From positions 136,038,831-136,102,830 of the forward strand of contig JAIOJX010000002.1 in assembly GCA_022376925.1 (NCBI GenBank): a DNA stretch of 64,000 bases, in the 5' to 3' direction. This DNA is from Tragulus kanchil. Taxonomy: Eukaryota; Chordata; Mammalia; Artiodactyla; Tragulidae. The first letter of the stretch is position 1. Each line of letters starts with the position of its first letter. Position numbers and translations under genes: made by a program. Shown here piece after piece: positions 62,566-64,000 of the stretch. The notes under the pieces were generated by a model. That model saw only the letters and a list, made by a program, of their open reading frames with translations. It searched no databases and had not been told where the DNA came from.

Positions 62566-63707
62566 TCCAGTAGATTAATAGTTGGGGACTCATAGAAGCA
62601 CTACTCTACATAAACAGTAAGGACCTTTTTTTTTTTTTTTTAAAGATTTATTTATCTATATGGGGCGGGTGTCCGGTTGGGGGGAGGGGGGGGCGGGCAG
62701 GCCACTTCTATTGGTCTTTCATTTGTCTGTCATCCGTCTTTGTTCTTTGGCTCCTGTGGGCCTCCCATCGCGGTGGCGTCTGTCGTTGCAGAGCGTCGGC
62801 TCCAGGTGCATGCGCTCCAGAGCTCCGGCTCGGTGATTGGACACATTGGTCCAGCTGCTCCGCGGCACGTGGGATCTTCCCAGGCCAGGGATCGAACCGG
62901 TGCCCCTTGCACTGCAAGGCGGTGTCCTTACCCACTGGACCACCAGGGGAAGCCCCCTATTTTTAATATATAGCACAGGTAGCTGTATTCAGTATCTTGT
63001 AATAACTTAGAATGGAAAGAATCTGTAAAAGAATATATGTAACAATATATTTATGTGATATTTATAAGTAATATATTTACATGTTTTTATATACATACAG
63101 CGTAATATATATATATATATGTGTGTAAAACTAAATCTGCTGTATACATGAAGTTAATACAGAATTACACATCAATTATACTTCAGTTAAAAAAAAAACT
63201 GAAGTAAGTCAGAAAGATAAAGATAAATGTTACATACTAATGCATGTATATGGAATCTAGAAAAGTTGTACTGATGAATTTATGTGCAGGGCAGCAGTGG
63301 AGAAACAGACATAGAGAACAGACTGATGGACACTGAGGGAATGGAGGAGTAGGTGAGATGTATGGAAAGAGTAACATGGAAACTTACATTACTATAGGTA
63401 AAATAGACAACCAATGGGAATCTGCTGTAAGACTGAGGGAACTCAAACAGGGGCTCTGTAACAACCTAGAGGGCTGGGATGAGGAGGGAGAAGGGAGGGA
63501 AGGTCAAGAGGGAGGGGACCCTGACTGATTCATGTTGATGTTTGGCAGAAAACAACAAAACTCTAAAGTTGTAATTGTAATCTTTCAATTAAAAGAAGTT
63601 TTGGGGGAAAAAATCAACAAAACAAAATAAAAAATCAAGATAGAAAGACACCGCCAGAGGGTATCTAGAGTGCTTCCAGTAATGTTGAGTGAAGAATCCC
63701 ATCAAGG

Positions 63708-63967
63708 GGAGCTTCCCTGGTGGTCCAGTGGGTAGGCACACCACCTTGCAGTGCAAGGGGCACCAGTTCGATTCCTGGCCTGGGAAGATCCCATGTGCCG
63801 TGGAGCGGCTGGACCAATGTGTCCAACTACCAAGCCAGAGCTCTGGAGCGCATGCGCCCAGAGCTGGTGCTCAGCAGTGACAGAGGCCACTGCAATGAAG
63901 GGCCCACACGGGCCAAAGAACAAAGATGGAAATAAATGAAAGACCAATAGAAATGGCCAAAAAAAAA
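63708..63967 (+). mobile_element. Young SINE with 15-base target duplication
   Basis: The left flank GAATCCCATCAAGGG (63693) and right flank GAATGCCATCAAGGA (63973) form a near-perfect target duplication. The body has AGCTTCCCTGGTGGTCCAGT, CCAGTTCGATTCCTGG, GTGTCCAACTACCAAGCC and tail GACCAATAGAAATGGCC plus A9. No C-rich tract in this copy. Confidence 0.92.
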
Positions 63968-64000
63968 GTTGAGAATGCCATCAAGGACCTGGACTTGTTC

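Larger units (their letters stand above)
61463..63681. repeat. Tandem duplication O (1108-1109 bp x 2)
   Basis: Copies are 61463-62570 and 62571 to about 63681, downstream of LCMT1. The copies differ chiefly in the G-rich SINE tail (61558-61592 against 62660-62698). Confidence 0.95.

Overview
The window is mammalian nuclear DNA from a ruminant artiodactyl, most likely a pecoran. The evidence is dense tRNA-derived SINEs of the Bov-tA/CHR kind, Bov-A2 units (with the recurring tail GTTGGACACGACTGAG), a BovB/RTE reverse-transcriptase fragment and ruminant-type L1 elements. The species cannot be fixed from the sequence alone. Features such as operons, ribosome binding sites and CRISPR arrays do not apply here.

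The only host gene I can support is LCMT1 (leucine carboxyl methyltransferase 1, which methylates the C-terminal leucine of the PP2A catalytic subunit), on the + strand. Ten coding exons, taken to be exons 2-11, lie at 6576-6667, 9810-9931, 23555-23631, 24778-24839, 40154-40256, 44755-44875, 52020-52121, 53384-53475, 55364-55461 and 58330-58352 (stop at 58350-58352). A poly(A) signal lies at 58531-58536. Spliced together they keep one open frame of 296 codons, which equals residues 39-334 of the 334-residue human protein as I remember it. Exon 1 and the promoter lie upstream of the window. Two introns (2 and 5) must use GC-AG splice sites to keep the frame. From about 58560 to the end is intergenic repeat DNA.

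The strongest unexplained structure is a series of 15 direct tandem duplications, each about 1.09-1.22 kb long and nearly identical, spread from 4.1 kb to 63.7 kb. Together they add roughly 17 kb, about a quarter of the window. They ignore gene and repeat boundaries, some overlap so that parts are present three times, and many junctions carry short scrambled sequence. Exons 3, 5 and 7 are duplicated this way. The uniform size and the lack of relation to sequence content make unmerged contig overlaps or gap-filling artefacts the leading explanation, not biology. Anyone using the LCMT1 model should remove them first.

The introns are mostly transposable elements. An abundant, little-diverged SINE of about 230-330 bp has about 17 independent copies with clear target-site duplications. 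Many copies have a C-rich tail that reads as a G-rich, quadruplex-capable tract on the + strand. Other elements are an antisense L1 with a complete-looking endonuclease domain but no 3' half, several L1 3' ends, a BovB fragment, L2/MIR relics, a Tigger-like DNA transposon, a MaLR-type LTR, and an antisense retrocopy of CEBPZOS whose 79-codon body is intact but whose start codon is out of frame. I did not find a novel multi-gene system.
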